The translations under genes were made by a program, and so were the position numbers. A DNA stretch of 21,380 nucleotides from Bog-473 sp035551835 (GTDB lineage: Bacteria; Actinomycetota; Acidimicrobiia; Acidimicrobiales; RAAP-2), in contig DASZMN010000074.1 of the NCBI GenBank assembly GCA_035551835.1, forward strand, positions 1 to 21,380. Reading direction: 5' to 3'. The notes below the pieces were generated by a model. The model had not been told where the DNA came from. It saw nothing but the letters and a program-made list of their open reading frames with translations, and did no database searches. Below, piece by piece: positions 10,401 through 17,199 of this stretch (its first letter is position 1; every line of letters begins with the position of its first letter).

Positions 10401-11095
10401 AAGAAGCCGATGGAGGAGACCGGCCAGACCCGCATCTCGACCTTGCCCACGATGAGGGACCGGCTGATCGGACCCCAGAACCGGCTGTCGCACGAGTCGG
10501 TCCGGTTGTCGCCCATCACGAAGTAGTCGTTGGTCGGTACCCGGTAGGGCTGGTCGAGGCTGTACGGGGTGCCACCGGGCCCGGCCTTGGTCACACCCTG
10601 CTCGGAGGAGGGGAGCCAGCTCTCGTCGAGGCGGCGACCGTTGACGTAGACGTGGCCACCCGAGACCGAGATCATCTCGCCGGGCAACCCGATGACGCGC
10701 TTGACCAGGTCGTTCACCTCGGGGCCGCCGCAGTTCTCGGTCGCAGGCCGGGAGAAGACGACGATGTCGCCGCGCCCGACGCCGTGCAGGTGGTAGCTGA
10801 GCTTGTTGACCAGGATGCGGTCGCCGACCTGGAGCGTCGGCTCCATCGACCCCGAGGGGATGAAGAAGGTCTGGACGACGAAGGTCCGGAGCAGGACGGC
10901 CACGACGACCGCGACCAGGACGACGAGCACGGCCTCGCGCAGCCAGCGCGTGGAACGCGGCGGTTCCTCGTGGTCGGCGCCGCCGCCCGGCGGGCCGACC
11001 GGTGGTGGCCCGGCGACGGTGGTCCCGGTGACGCCGCCGAGGCCGGCCGGCGGGTCTTCGACGGCGAGCGCCGGATCGTCAGGTTCGGGCGTCAC
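10397..11095 (-). CDS. lepB: Signal peptidase I
   Basis: A 232-residue type I signal peptidase that removes signal peptides from exported proteins at the outer face of the membrane. A Pro/Gly-rich cytoplasmic N-terminus (1-50) is followed by one membrane anchor (about 54-72), then box B IPSGSMEPTL with nucleophile Ser83. Box D has RGDIVVF and VKRVIGLPGE with the general-base Lys132. Box E is GDNRTDSCDSRFWG. The GTG start at 11095 is chosen because upstream sequence in this frame is unrelated to the family and overlaps the amidohydrolase. The Shine-Dalgarno is weak, so the start could shift by a few codons. It presumably processes the chaplin-like protein, among many others. Confidence 0.93.
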
Positions 11096-11133
11096 CGCAG
11101 GGCAGGCTAGACGCCGGGGCCGGGCCCCGGGAT

Positions 11134-12861
11134 TCAGGCCGGCGCCGGAACGACCGAGGCCGTGTCGCGGCCCGAACGCAAGAGGGTGCCCGGCACGGCG
11201 CCGGTCGGCGCGCCGTTCTTGACCGTCTCGGTCCCGTTGACCAGGACGCGGACCACCCCGTGCGAGCCGGCATAGAGCCGGGGGGTGTCGCCCGGAAGGT
11301 CGTGCACCAGGCGCGCCGGTTCCGAGTCCACTGTCTCGGGGTCGAACACGAACAAATCCGCCGCATAGCCCGTTCGGACGAGGCCCCGGTCGCGCAGCCC
11401 GAAGAGCGCCGCGGGCTGGCCCGTCATCATGCGCACGGCCTGCTCGACTGGAACCAGTCGCCGCCCGCGCAGGCAGTCGGCCAAAAAGGCGGTGGGGTAA
11501 CTCGAACCGCACATGCGATCGAGGTGGGCCCCGGCGTCCGAGCCGCCCACCATGGCGCGCGCGTCGTTCCAGATGGCGGCGCGCATCGTCCAGGTGGCCT
11601 CTTCACCGTCGTCGGTGTTCGGCCACAGGACCGTGCGCAGCTCGTCGGCCAGCACGATGTCGAGCAGGGTGTCGAAGGGCGCGGTGCCGCGTTCGGCCGC
11701 AATGTCGGCGACGCGACGGAACGCACAGCCCTCGTTGGCCGGGTTGTACGTGTCCCCGATGACGTAGGTGCCCCAGTGCGACAGGCCACGGAACACGCCG
11801 GCCTCCTTGCTGCGGGCGCGCTCGTCGAGCGTGGCGCGCACCGCCGGATCGGCCAGCTTCGCCATGCGTTCGGCCTCGGGCAGGCCCATGACCTCGCCCC
11901 ACCCGGGGATCAGGAAGAGCGCGCAATGCGTGCGGAAGCTCATGTTCATGGGGACGAGCGTGGGCATGGTCAGGGCGACGATGCGCCCCCCGGCGGCGGC
12001 GGCGGTGGAGGAGGCGGACAGCTGGTGCTCGATCCGATCGGCCGACCGGGCGTCGACCGTGAGGACGTTCCAGTTCAGCGGGCGCTGCGCCGTGACGCTC
12101 ATGGCCGTCATGAGGTCGACCTCCCCGGGGCTGAAGGAGTCGAGGCACCCGTTGGTGATGTACTCGAGCGTGGTGCCCTCGTGCGCGGCCACCTCCTCGC
12201 AGAAGGCCAGCATCTCGCGCCTGTCCGCGTGGCGCGAGCTGATCGGACGGCCGTCGCCGTCGGAGTGGGTCCGTGACTGCGACGACGAGAAGCCCAAGCC
12301 GCCGGCGGCCAGCGACGCCGCCAGCAGCGCGCGCATGGCGGTGATCTCCTCGTCGGTCGCGACCTCCTCGGCCCGCGGTGCGCCCATGACCTTGCGGCGC
12401 AGCGCGCAGTGGCCGACGAGGAAGCCGGCGTTGACGCCGAGGTTGCCGTCGAGGGCGTCGAGGTACTCGGCGAAGGTGGACCAGTTCCACGGGACGCCGT
12501 TCTCGAGGGCGGCCAGGGGCATTCCTTCGACCTTCGCCATCATGCGGCGGATGTAATCGGCGTCCTCGGCGTTGAGCGGCGCCAGGGTGAAGCCGCAGTT
12601 CCCGCCGATGACGGTCGTCACGCCGTGCACGTTGGAGGGAGAGGCCGACGGGTCCCAGAAGAGTTGGGCGTCGTAGTGCGTGTGCGGGTCCACCACGCCG
12701 GGCGCGACGTACAGCCCGGCCGCATCGAGTTCCGTGCTCGCCGCCTCGGGCACCTCGCCGACGGCGACGATGCGCCCGTCGCGCACGCCGACGTCGGCTT
12801 GGCGGGGGGCCTCGCCCGAGCCGTCGACGAGCGTGCCGGATCGGATGACGTAGTCGAGCAA
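11134..12861 (-). CDS. Amidohydrolase, N-acyl-D-amino-acid deacylase family
   Basis: A 575-residue metal-dependent amidohydrolase of the D-aminoacylase (COG3653) type. The typical N-terminal beta-sandwich strand is YVIRSGTLVDGSG. The metal site DPHTHYD has His60 and His62, GGNCGF has Cys89 (a metal ligand in D-aminoacylases), VGHCALR lies at about 150, and GSDAGAH has Asp442. The C-terminal strand VRVLVNGTETVKNG completes the composite domain. The substrate is not decided by sequence; many actinobacterial members act on unknown amides. The start is TTG 12861, backed by a perfect GGAGGT five bases upstream. An inverted repeat 45 bases upstream looks like a TetR-family operator, so regulation by a small-molecule repressor is likely. 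lepB starts 38 bases downstream. Confidence 0.85.
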   Translation of the reverse strand: MLDYVIRSGTLVDGSGEAPRQADVGVRDGRIVAVGEVPEAASTELDAAGLYVAPGVVDPHTHYDAQLFWDPSASPSNVHGVTTVIGGNCGFTLAPLNAEDADYIRRMMAKVEGMPLAALENGVPWNWSTFAEYLDALDGNLGVNAGFLVGHCALRRKVMGAPRAEEVATDEEITAMRALLAASLAAGGLGFSSSQSRTHSDGDGRPISSRHADRREMLAFCEEVAAHEGTTLEYITNGCLDSFSPGEVDLMTAMSVTAQRPLNWNVLTVDARSADRIEHQLSASSTAAAAGGRIVALTMPTLVPMNMSFRTHCALFLIPGWGEVMGLPEAERMAKLADPAVRATLDERARSKEAGVFRGLSHWGTYVIGDTYNPANEGCAFRRVADIAAERGTAPFDTLLDIVLADELRTVLWPNTDDGEEATWTMRAAIWNDARAMVGGSDAGAHLDRMCGSSYPTAFLADCLRGRRLVPVEQAVRMMTGQPAALFGLRDRGLVRTGYAADLFVFDPETVDSEPARLVHDLPGDTPRLYAGSHGVVRVLVNGTETVKNGAPTGAVPGTLLRSGRDTASVVPAPA

Positions 12862-12906
12862 TGGGACCTCCGCGCTGGGCCGCCGGGCCGGGCTCCGGCG
12901 CTAAAT

Positions 12907-12921
12907 CTGACGACCCGTCAG
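12907..12921. promoter_or_regulatory. Palindromic operator candidate (TetR-like)
   Basis: Perfect inverted repeat CTGACG-ACC-CGTCAG, 46-60 bases upstream of the amidohydrolase start, where it would overlap the promoter on the minus strand. Symmetric TGACG/CGTCA operators are common for TetR-family regulators of actinobacterial catabolic genes. No regulator gene is adjacent. Confidence 0.5.
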
Positions 12922-12990
12922 CTTATCGCCGGGGACCCGGCGGGCCCCCGAGGGTGTCCGGGCCCGGCCGCGCCGCGCTGCAACGGGGCC

Positions 12991-12999
12991 TGTGGACAA
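12991..12999 (-). promoter_or_regulatory. DnaA box (perfect TTGTCCACA)
   Basis: Minus strand reads TTGTCCACA, the full actinobacterial consensus and a better match than any box in the dnaA-dnaN spacer. It lies in the 263-base spacer between the amidohydrolase and the dCTP deaminase. Confidence 0.55.
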
Positions 13000-13047
13000 C
13001 CCGTTTCAACCTGACGAACCCCTATGTTCGAACCCGCCGTCCCCAAG

Positions 13048-13056
13048 TCATCCACA
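13048..13056 (+). promoter_or_regulatory. DnaA box (8 of 9)
   Basis: TCATCCACA, one mismatch to TTATCCACA, facing the box at 12991-12999 as an inverted pair (CCTGTGGA, 54 bases, TCCACAGG). There are no AT-rich trios after it. Confidence 0.5.
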
Positions 13057-13124
13057 GGCTGTGCCCGACGCGGTCCCCACATTCGGCCTTCCGCGTCCTC
13101 TTCCTCCTGTGCTTTGCTCTCACC

Positions 13125-14276
13125 GTGCCCGCCCCGCCCCTGCTGAACCTCCAGCCGACCGCCGAAGGGGTCCTGCCCGGCCAGATGCTGGAGGGGGCCA
13201 TCAGGGCCGGGTACGTCGACGCCGGGCGCTTCAAGATCCCCGAGACCAACATCCAGCCCGCGAGCCTCGACCTGCGCCTGGGGGAACAGGCGCTCCGCAT
13301 CCGCTGCAGCTTCCTGCCGGGTTCCGACTCGGTCGAACGCAAGCTGAAGGACTACGTCCTCGACGAGATCGACCTGCGCGGGGACGGCGCCATGCTCGAG
13401 GCGAAGTGCCCGTACCTCATTGAGCTCAAGGAGCGCCTCGACCTGCCGGCCGGATTGCGCGGCAAGGCGAACCCCAAGAGCTCGACGGGGCGCATCGACG
13501 TCTTCACGCGTGTCATCACCGACGGCAGCGACCGCTTCGACGAGATTGCGCCCGGTTACAGCGGACCGCTCTACCTCGAGGTCGTGCCGCTGTCCTTCGC
13601 CGTCCGGGTGAAAGAGGACCTCACGCTGAACCAGTTGCGCCTCTCGATGGGGCGGCCGTGGTTGAGCGACGACGAGGTGCGGGCGGCGCATCTGGACGTC
13701 CCGATGCTCTACCGGGCCGGCACGCCGGTGCCGGTGGACGAGCTGGTGCTCTCCCACGGCCTCTTTCTCGGCCTCGACCTCAGCGGCGACGAGCGCGGGC
13801 AGGTCGGCTACAGCGCGCGCGACAGCGCGCCGCTGCTCGATCTCACCACCGGGGGCGAGGTAGACCCGCGCCCGTTCTGGGACCCGGTGTACCGCGAGCC
13901 GGGCGACCGCCTGGTCCTGTCGCCCAAGCGCTTCTACCTCTTGATGTCCGACGAGGCGGTCTGCATCCCCCCCAATTTGGCCGCCGAGATGACGGCGTAC
14001 GACCCGACCAGTGGTGAGCTCCGCACGCACTACGCGGGTTTCTTCGACCCCGGCTTCGGCTTCGACCCGCGTGGCACGTTCAGGGGATCGCGCGCCGCGC
14101 TCGAGGTGCGGGCCCACGACGTGCCTTTCATGGTCGAGAACGGGCAGTCGGTGTGCAAACTCACCTTCGAGCGCATGTTGGAGGAGCCCACGTCGCTCTA
14201 CGGCACGGGCATCGGTTCGTCGTACCAACAGCAGATCGAGACACTGAGCCGCTACTTCCGGCGTTCCCCGGCCTAG
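13125..14276 (+). CDS. 2'-deoxycytidine 5'-triphosphate deaminase, two-domain form
   Basis: A 383-residue protein with two tandem dUTPase/DCD-like halves, matching the long dCTP deaminase family (DCD_N type). It would convert dCTP to dUTP and ammonia in thymidylate synthesis. The first half has GVLPGQ, IQPASLDLRLG (43-53), ANPKSSTGRIDVFTRV (115-130) and LYLEVVPLSF with Glu152. The second half has TAYDPTSGELRTHYAGFFDPG (about 290-310) and ALEVRAHDVPF with Glu327, where the catalytic Glu of single-domain DCD aligns. GTG 13125 is the only sensible start: upstream in-frame sequence is unrelated. It has no Shine-Dalgarno, so a leaderless transcript is possible. The long form is best known from alphaproteobacteria. 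Substrate and activity are inferred from the family. Confidence 0.85.
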   Translation: MPAPPLLNLQPTAEGVLPGQMLEGAIRAGYVDAGRFKIPETNIQPASLDLRLGEQALRIRCSFLPGSDSVERKLKDYVLDEIDLRGDGAMLEAKCPYLIELKERLDLPAGLRGKANPKSSTGRIDVFTRVITDGSDRFDEIAPGYSGPLYLEVVPLSFAVRVKEDLTLNQLRLSMGRPWLSDDEVRAAHLDVPMLYRAGTPVPVDELVLSHGLFLGLDLSGDERGQVGYSARDSAPLLDLTTGGEVDPRPFWDPVYREPGDRLVLSPKRFYLLMSDEAVCIPPNLAAEMTAYDPTSGELRTHYAGFFDPGFGFDPRGTFRGSRAALEVRAHDVPFMVENGQSVCKLTFERMLEEPTSLYGTGIGSSYQQQIETLSRYFRRSPA

Positions 14277-14490
14277 CGCTGCCATTCGGAGTCGGATTTC
14301 TCGCTTGGCATCGTGCCCGGGCGCACGAAGCTGGCCCCCTGCAGCGCCCGTGCACGCAATTTCCTTCGGGTATTTCGAGATTCGAACGGGAGACCACAGC
14401 AGTTTCGCTGTTCCCCTGGTGGGTAAGGAAACACAAAGTCAGCGGGCTCAAAGCGGGTCTGTGTAGCCAATACACAGAAGGAGCAAGACC
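14277..14490 (+). promoter_or_regulatory. Structured leader of the chaplin-like gene
   Basis: A 214-base spacer without a gene, noticeably less GC-rich near its 3' end than the flanking coding sequence. Two hairpins are visible. ACAGC-AGTTTC-GCTGT (14396-14411) is extended by ACC/GGT. TCTGTGT-AGCCAAT-ACACAGA (14458-14478) touches the ribosome-binding site AAGGAG at 14478-14483. The loop AGCC of the second hairpin can also pair with GGCT at 14445-14448, giving a possible pseudoknot or switch. The stretch ACACAAAGTCAGCGGG has some resemblance to the c-di-GMP-I riboswitch core, but the full motif is not there. No -35/-10 pair is convincing. Confidence 0.4.
14458..14478 (+). promoter_or_regulatory. 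Hairpin abutting the Shine-Dalgarno
   Basis: A perfect 7-bp stem with a 7-base loop. Its last base is the first A of AAGGAG, which is spaced 7 bases from the TTG start. The position suggests translational control of the downstream gene. Confidence 0.5.
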
Positions 14491-16002
14491 TTGAGGCGGA
14501 ATCCTCTTACTTCAATTGCTGTGATGACAGGCGCCCTGGCGCTGGCCGCCGCCAGTGTGTTGACGGGCCTCGGGTCCGCGGGCGCCGCCACATCGTCGAA
14601 CCCCGTCTCGTCGGCGACGTCGAAGCTCTCGACGACCACGACGACCACGGCGCCGAAGGCAACGACCACCACAGCGCCGAAGACGGCGTCGACCACAACG
14701 AGGCCGGCGGCCACGTCGTCGACGCCGAGCAACCCGCTCGGCGGGCTCAGCGCGCTGCCGCTCTCGTTGTCCGTTCCGATCACGTTGTTGGCGAACGAGA
14801 TCGGGAGCGCGCTGCTGCCGGTCCAGAACGCCCTGACCGGTACGAACACGACGCACCAGACGTCACCGCTCGTCAACGCCAACGTGCCGATCAACGCGTG
14901 CTCGCTGTCGCTGGGCCTCCTTGCGGGCGCGGCCAGCAGCTGCTCGACGACGTCGGTGGGCCTCGACCAGCTCGGCGCCATCGGGACCATCAACATCCCG
15001 ATCACCGCGCAGAACAACGCGATCGGCCTGCTCGGGATGGCCGCGACGTCCCTCGGGCTCACGACCGGCCAGTCGCCGGCCTCGACGACGCAGAACGGTG
15101 CGATCAACCTCGACGCGCCGGTCAGCGTCTGCGCCGTCAACGTCGGCCTCGTCGGAGACACGGCGAGCGACTGCAACCTCACCGGCACCAACGGCACGGT
15201 GACACAGACCGGGGTGATCGATGCCGCGATCCCGGTGACGGTGTGTGACGTCATCGTCGAGATCGACGGCAACAGCAACGCGAACTGCCCGCAGTTCCCC
15301 GACACCATCACCCAGAAGGGCCAGCTGGCCGACGCCTACGTCCCCGCCACCGTCTGCGGCGTGGTGGCCGAGGTCGACGGCAAGGCGACGGGGATGTGCA
15401 TGCCCGACGCCGGCTTCCCGCTCGTCAACGACCTGCCGACCAACAACGTCAGCCAGAGCGCCCCGATCGACGGTGTGCTCCCGGTGAACGCGTGCAGCAT
15501 CGTGGTGGCGGTGGCCGGTTCGGCCAGCAACCAGTGCGAGCCGACGCATCTCAAGACGACCCCGACGGGCAGCGTCCCGGTCAACGTCCCGGTCACGGTC
15601 TGTGCGGTTGCCGCGGCGGTGGACGGCACCGCCGACGCCACCTGCACGGGCGCGGGGACAGGTACGACCATCCCGATCGGCACGCCGGGCAGCCCCGGCA
15701 CCGGCATCACGCTGCCGATCACGCTGTGCGGGATCCAGGCGGCGCTCGGCGGGACCGCCAGCGCCTCGTGCCCGACGCCCACGGTGACCACCTCGGCATC
15801 CACAGCACCCACCCCGGCGACCACCGTGCCCGTGAAGGTGGCGGCGACGACGCCGACCCCGGTCAAGACGGCCGCGGCGACGGGACCGCTGGCGCTGACG
15901 GGCGCCCCCCTCGTGGTCGAGCTGTTCATCGGCGGGGCGGCCCTGCTCCTGGGGCTGGTCATCACCCGGCTGAGCCGCCGCCGGGAGGCGCGGAAGGCCT
16001 GA
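14491..16002 (+). CDS. Secreted chaplin-like repeat protein with LAXTG wall anchor
   Basis: A 503-residue surface protein. The signal peptide is 1-33 (hydrophobic IAVMTGALALAAASVL, cut near GSAGAA), followed by a Thr-rich spacer (about 47-80). The repeat region (about 94-430) has units of the form V-P-V-x-V-C-x-V-x(9-11)-C. Seven units have cysteines exactly 14 apart: 137/151, 214/228, 252/266, 289/303, 335/349, 371/385, 413/427. Two further units (SVPITLLANEIGSAL, NIPITAQNNAIGLLG) lack cysteine. A Thr/Pro spacer then leads to LALTG (467-471), a membrane segment and the tail RLSRRREARKA. This is a cell-wall sorting signal of the LAXTG type used by class E sortases. Repeats resemble streptomycete chaplin domains (amyloid-forming hydrophobic surface proteins), but are more numerous. 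TTG start with AAGGAG seven bases upstream. No sortase gene is in the window. Confidence 0.8.
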   Translation: MRRNPLTSIAVMTGALALAAASVLTGLGSAGAATSSNPVSSATSKLSTTTTTTAPKATTTTAPKTASTTTRPAATSSTPSNPLGGLSALPLSLSVPITLLANEIGSALLPVQNALTGTNTTHQTSPLVNANVPINACSLSLGLLAGAASSCSTTSVGLDQLGAIGTINIPITAQNNAIGLLGMAATSLGLTTGQSPASTTQNGAINLDAPVSVCAVNVGLVGDTASDCNLTGTNGTVTQTGVIDAAIPVTVCDVIVEIDGNSNANCPQFPDTITQKGQLADAYVPATVCGVVAEVDGKATGMCMPDAGFPLVNDLPTNNVSQSAPIDGVLPVNACSIVVAVAGSASNQCEPTHLKTTPTGSVPVNVPVTVCAVAAAVDGTADATCTGAGTGTTIPIGTPGSPGTGITLPITLCGIQAALGGTASASCPTPTVTTSASTAPTPATTVPVKVAATTPTPVKTAAATGPLALTGAPLVVELFIGGAALLLGLVITRLSRRREARKA

Positions 16003-16035
16003 TCGCAGCCGCCATTTTGGCCCAGTAGGAGGGAG

Positions 16036-16048
16036 ACGCCCCGGGCGT
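16036..16048 (+). terminator. GC hairpin after the chaplin-like gene
   Basis: ACGCCC-C-GGGCGT, 34 bases after the stop. It forms a short GC stem with no T-tract, so at most a weak intrinsic terminator; it may be only an RNA-stabilising stem before the next gene. Confidence 0.25.
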
Positions 16049-16090
16049 TACCTAAACAGGACGGGATCCGATGGAGGAAGGGAGGGATCG

Positions 16091-16954
16091 ATGTCCGACC
16101 AGCAGGAGACTGGTGTATTCACCAGCCTTGAACAGGTGTTTCTGTCGAGAGAATTCGGCAATCCGCCCTCGCGCGGGATCTCGACGATCCACGGCGCGCG
16201 GGACGAGTCTGCCCCGCCCCAGCTCGAACAGGTCTTCCTCGCCGAGGAGTTCGGCCACCCCGAGGCCCTCACTCCGACAACCTTGGCGTCCCCCGTCCGG
16301 CCCCCGGTCCTGACGATGGTGCCGGGCCGAGGTGCCGACGAACAGGACAACACCCGGTACCGGGCTATCGCGGCGGTGAGCGGCGTCGCGGCGGCGGCGC
16401 TGGTCGTGGTGGGGCTGACATCGGGCTCGGGACAGCCGACCAGGCAGCCCACCGTGTCGGCGCAGGGACCGGGCCCGGGATCGTCGGGATCGTCGGGATC
16501 GTCGGGTGGATCGAACAATGCCCAGGGCCACACGCCGGCCGGCGCCTCGGGTTCGGGGGGCGCTGCCGCACCGGGGACGCCCGCCTCCGCGGGCGGCGGC
16601 GCACCGGTGGCGCGCCTCGCCTCGGCCACCACGTCCACGGGCCCGCAGGTCGTCGTCGTCGAGGTGCCGCCGGGTACGACGATCGGGGTGGCCCCGACGT
16701 CTTCGCAGCCTCCGCCGGGCGGTGGCTCGGGCAGCACCCCCCCGCCGCCCGTCGCGTCGGGCGGGGGCAGCATCCTCACGCCGGTGCTCGTCGTCGTCGG
16801 CAACACGGTCTCCACCGTCGGAGCGACCGTCACGGCAACATCGGACGACCTCGGGACCGCCCTCCCGGTCGCTTCCTCTCTGACCGGCCTGCTCGGCAGT
16901 CTCGGAGCGACCGTGACGAGCCTGGGCCGCTCCGTCGTCGGCACCGCAACCTGA
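16091..16954 (+). CDS. Membrane protein with two LEQVFxxxxFGxP motifs (unrecognised family)
   Basis: A 287-residue protein I do not recognise. The N-terminal part (1-90) is hydrophilic and contains the same motif twice: LEQVFLSREFGNP (13-25) and LEQVFLAEEFGHP (45-57). One membrane segment follows (about 92-109, AIAAVSGVAAAALVVVGL). Then comes a long Gly/Ser/Pro/Ala-rich region (112-225) including GSS repeats, and a hydrophobic valine/threonine-rich C-terminus with repeated VGATVT/LGATVTSLG. Topology is probably N-inside, with an outer low-complexity domain. ATG 16091 follows a strong GGAGGAAGGGAGGG. The neighbour at 17200 has the same motif at the same position, and a chaplin-like wall protein lies upstream. 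Function is unknown; a cytoplasmic docking motif coupled to an outer domain is inference. Confidence 0.7.
   Translation: MSDQQETGVFTSLEQVFLSREFGNPPSRGISTIHGARDESAPPQLEQVFLAEEFGHPEALTPTTLASPVRPPVLTMVPGRGADEQDNTRYRAIAAVSGVAAAALVVVGLTSGSGQPTRQPTVSAQGPGPGSSGSSGSSGGSNNAQGHTPAGASGSGGAAAPGTPASAGGGAPVARLASATTSTGPQVVVVEVPPGTTIGVAPTSSQPPPGGGSGSTPPPPVASGGGSILTPVLVVVGNTVSTVGATVTATSDDLGTALPVASSLTGLLGSLGATVTSLGRSVVGTAT
16477..16503 (+). repeat. 9-bp tandem repeat GGGATCGTC x3
   Basis: Three exact copies of GGGATCGTC, in frame, encoding a Gly-Ser-Ser repeat within the linker of the surrounding membrane protein. A tract like this can change length by slippage without a frameshift. Confidence 0.8.
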
Positions 16955-17049
16955 CGCCTGGCTGCCGGGTCCGCGGTGGCCGCGGAAATTATGCGCCGCC
17001 CGTCGCGCGCAACTCGGATTTCGCACATCCAAACGACCGTTTGAGGGAA

Positions 17050-17078
17050 TTGACGCCAGATTGTGGACTGTTTATTCC
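17050..17078 (+). promoter_or_regulatory. Candidate promoter of the second motif protein
   Basis: -35 TTGACG (17050-17055, 5 of 6), spacer of exactly 17, -10 TATTCC (17073-17078, 3 of 6). The region is unusually AT-rich for this window and sits about 120 bases before the start codon, leaving a leader that contains the inverted repeat. Confidence 0.45.
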
Positions 17079-17100
17079 CAGGTCGACCGCACAGGCATAT

Positions 17101-17140
17101 CCTGAACACAGGGGGTAACGCAAGCAATCGGGAGTTCAGG
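17101..17140 (+). repeat. Inverted repeat CCTGAAC / GTTCAGG
   Basis: Perfect 7-bp arms at 17101-17107 and 17134-17140 around a 26-base interior that includes GGGGGTAACGCAAGCAATCGGG. It could be an RNA stem in the leader or, less likely given the spacing, an operator. Confidence 0.5.
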
Positions 17141-17199
17141 GCTCTCCGACAGGCCCCCCACAAGACGGACCGTTCCCGCGGAGGGATGAGGGAGGGGCA

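Larger units (their letters stand above)
16955..17199 (+). promoter_or_regulatory. Leader of the second motif protein
   Basis: A 245-base gap without a gene. It holds a candidate promoter (17050-17078), an inverted repeat (17101-17140) and a GC-rich 3' part with GGGGG (17111-17115) able to pair with CCCCC (17154-17159). CGGGAG at about 17129-17134 can also pair with CTCTCCG with one bulge. These pairings exclude the CCTGAAC/GTTCAGG stem, so two alternative folds are possible. A Shine-Dalgarno GAGGGAGGGG stands just before the GTG start. Confidence 0.4.

Noticed and set aside
13015..13033. LexA (SOS) box CGAAC...GTTCG upstream of the deaminase
   Set aside because: The arms are separated by 6 bases instead of the 4 required in the actinobacterial consensus.
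12861..13124. N-terminal extension of the dCTP deaminase
   Set aside because: The upstream open frame contains the DnaA boxes and promoter-like sequence and would start inside the divergent gene; similarity begins after GTG 13125.
16477..16503. CRISPR-like repeat
   Set aside because: Contiguous 9-bp in-frame coding repeat without spacers; it encodes a Gly-Ser-Ser linker.
17101..17160. Complete c-di-GMP-I (GEMM) or c-di-AMP (ydaO) riboswitch
   Set aside because: Only fragments resemble the GEMM core; the P1b helix with GNRA loop and the ydaO conserved blocks are not found, so no riboswitch class is called.
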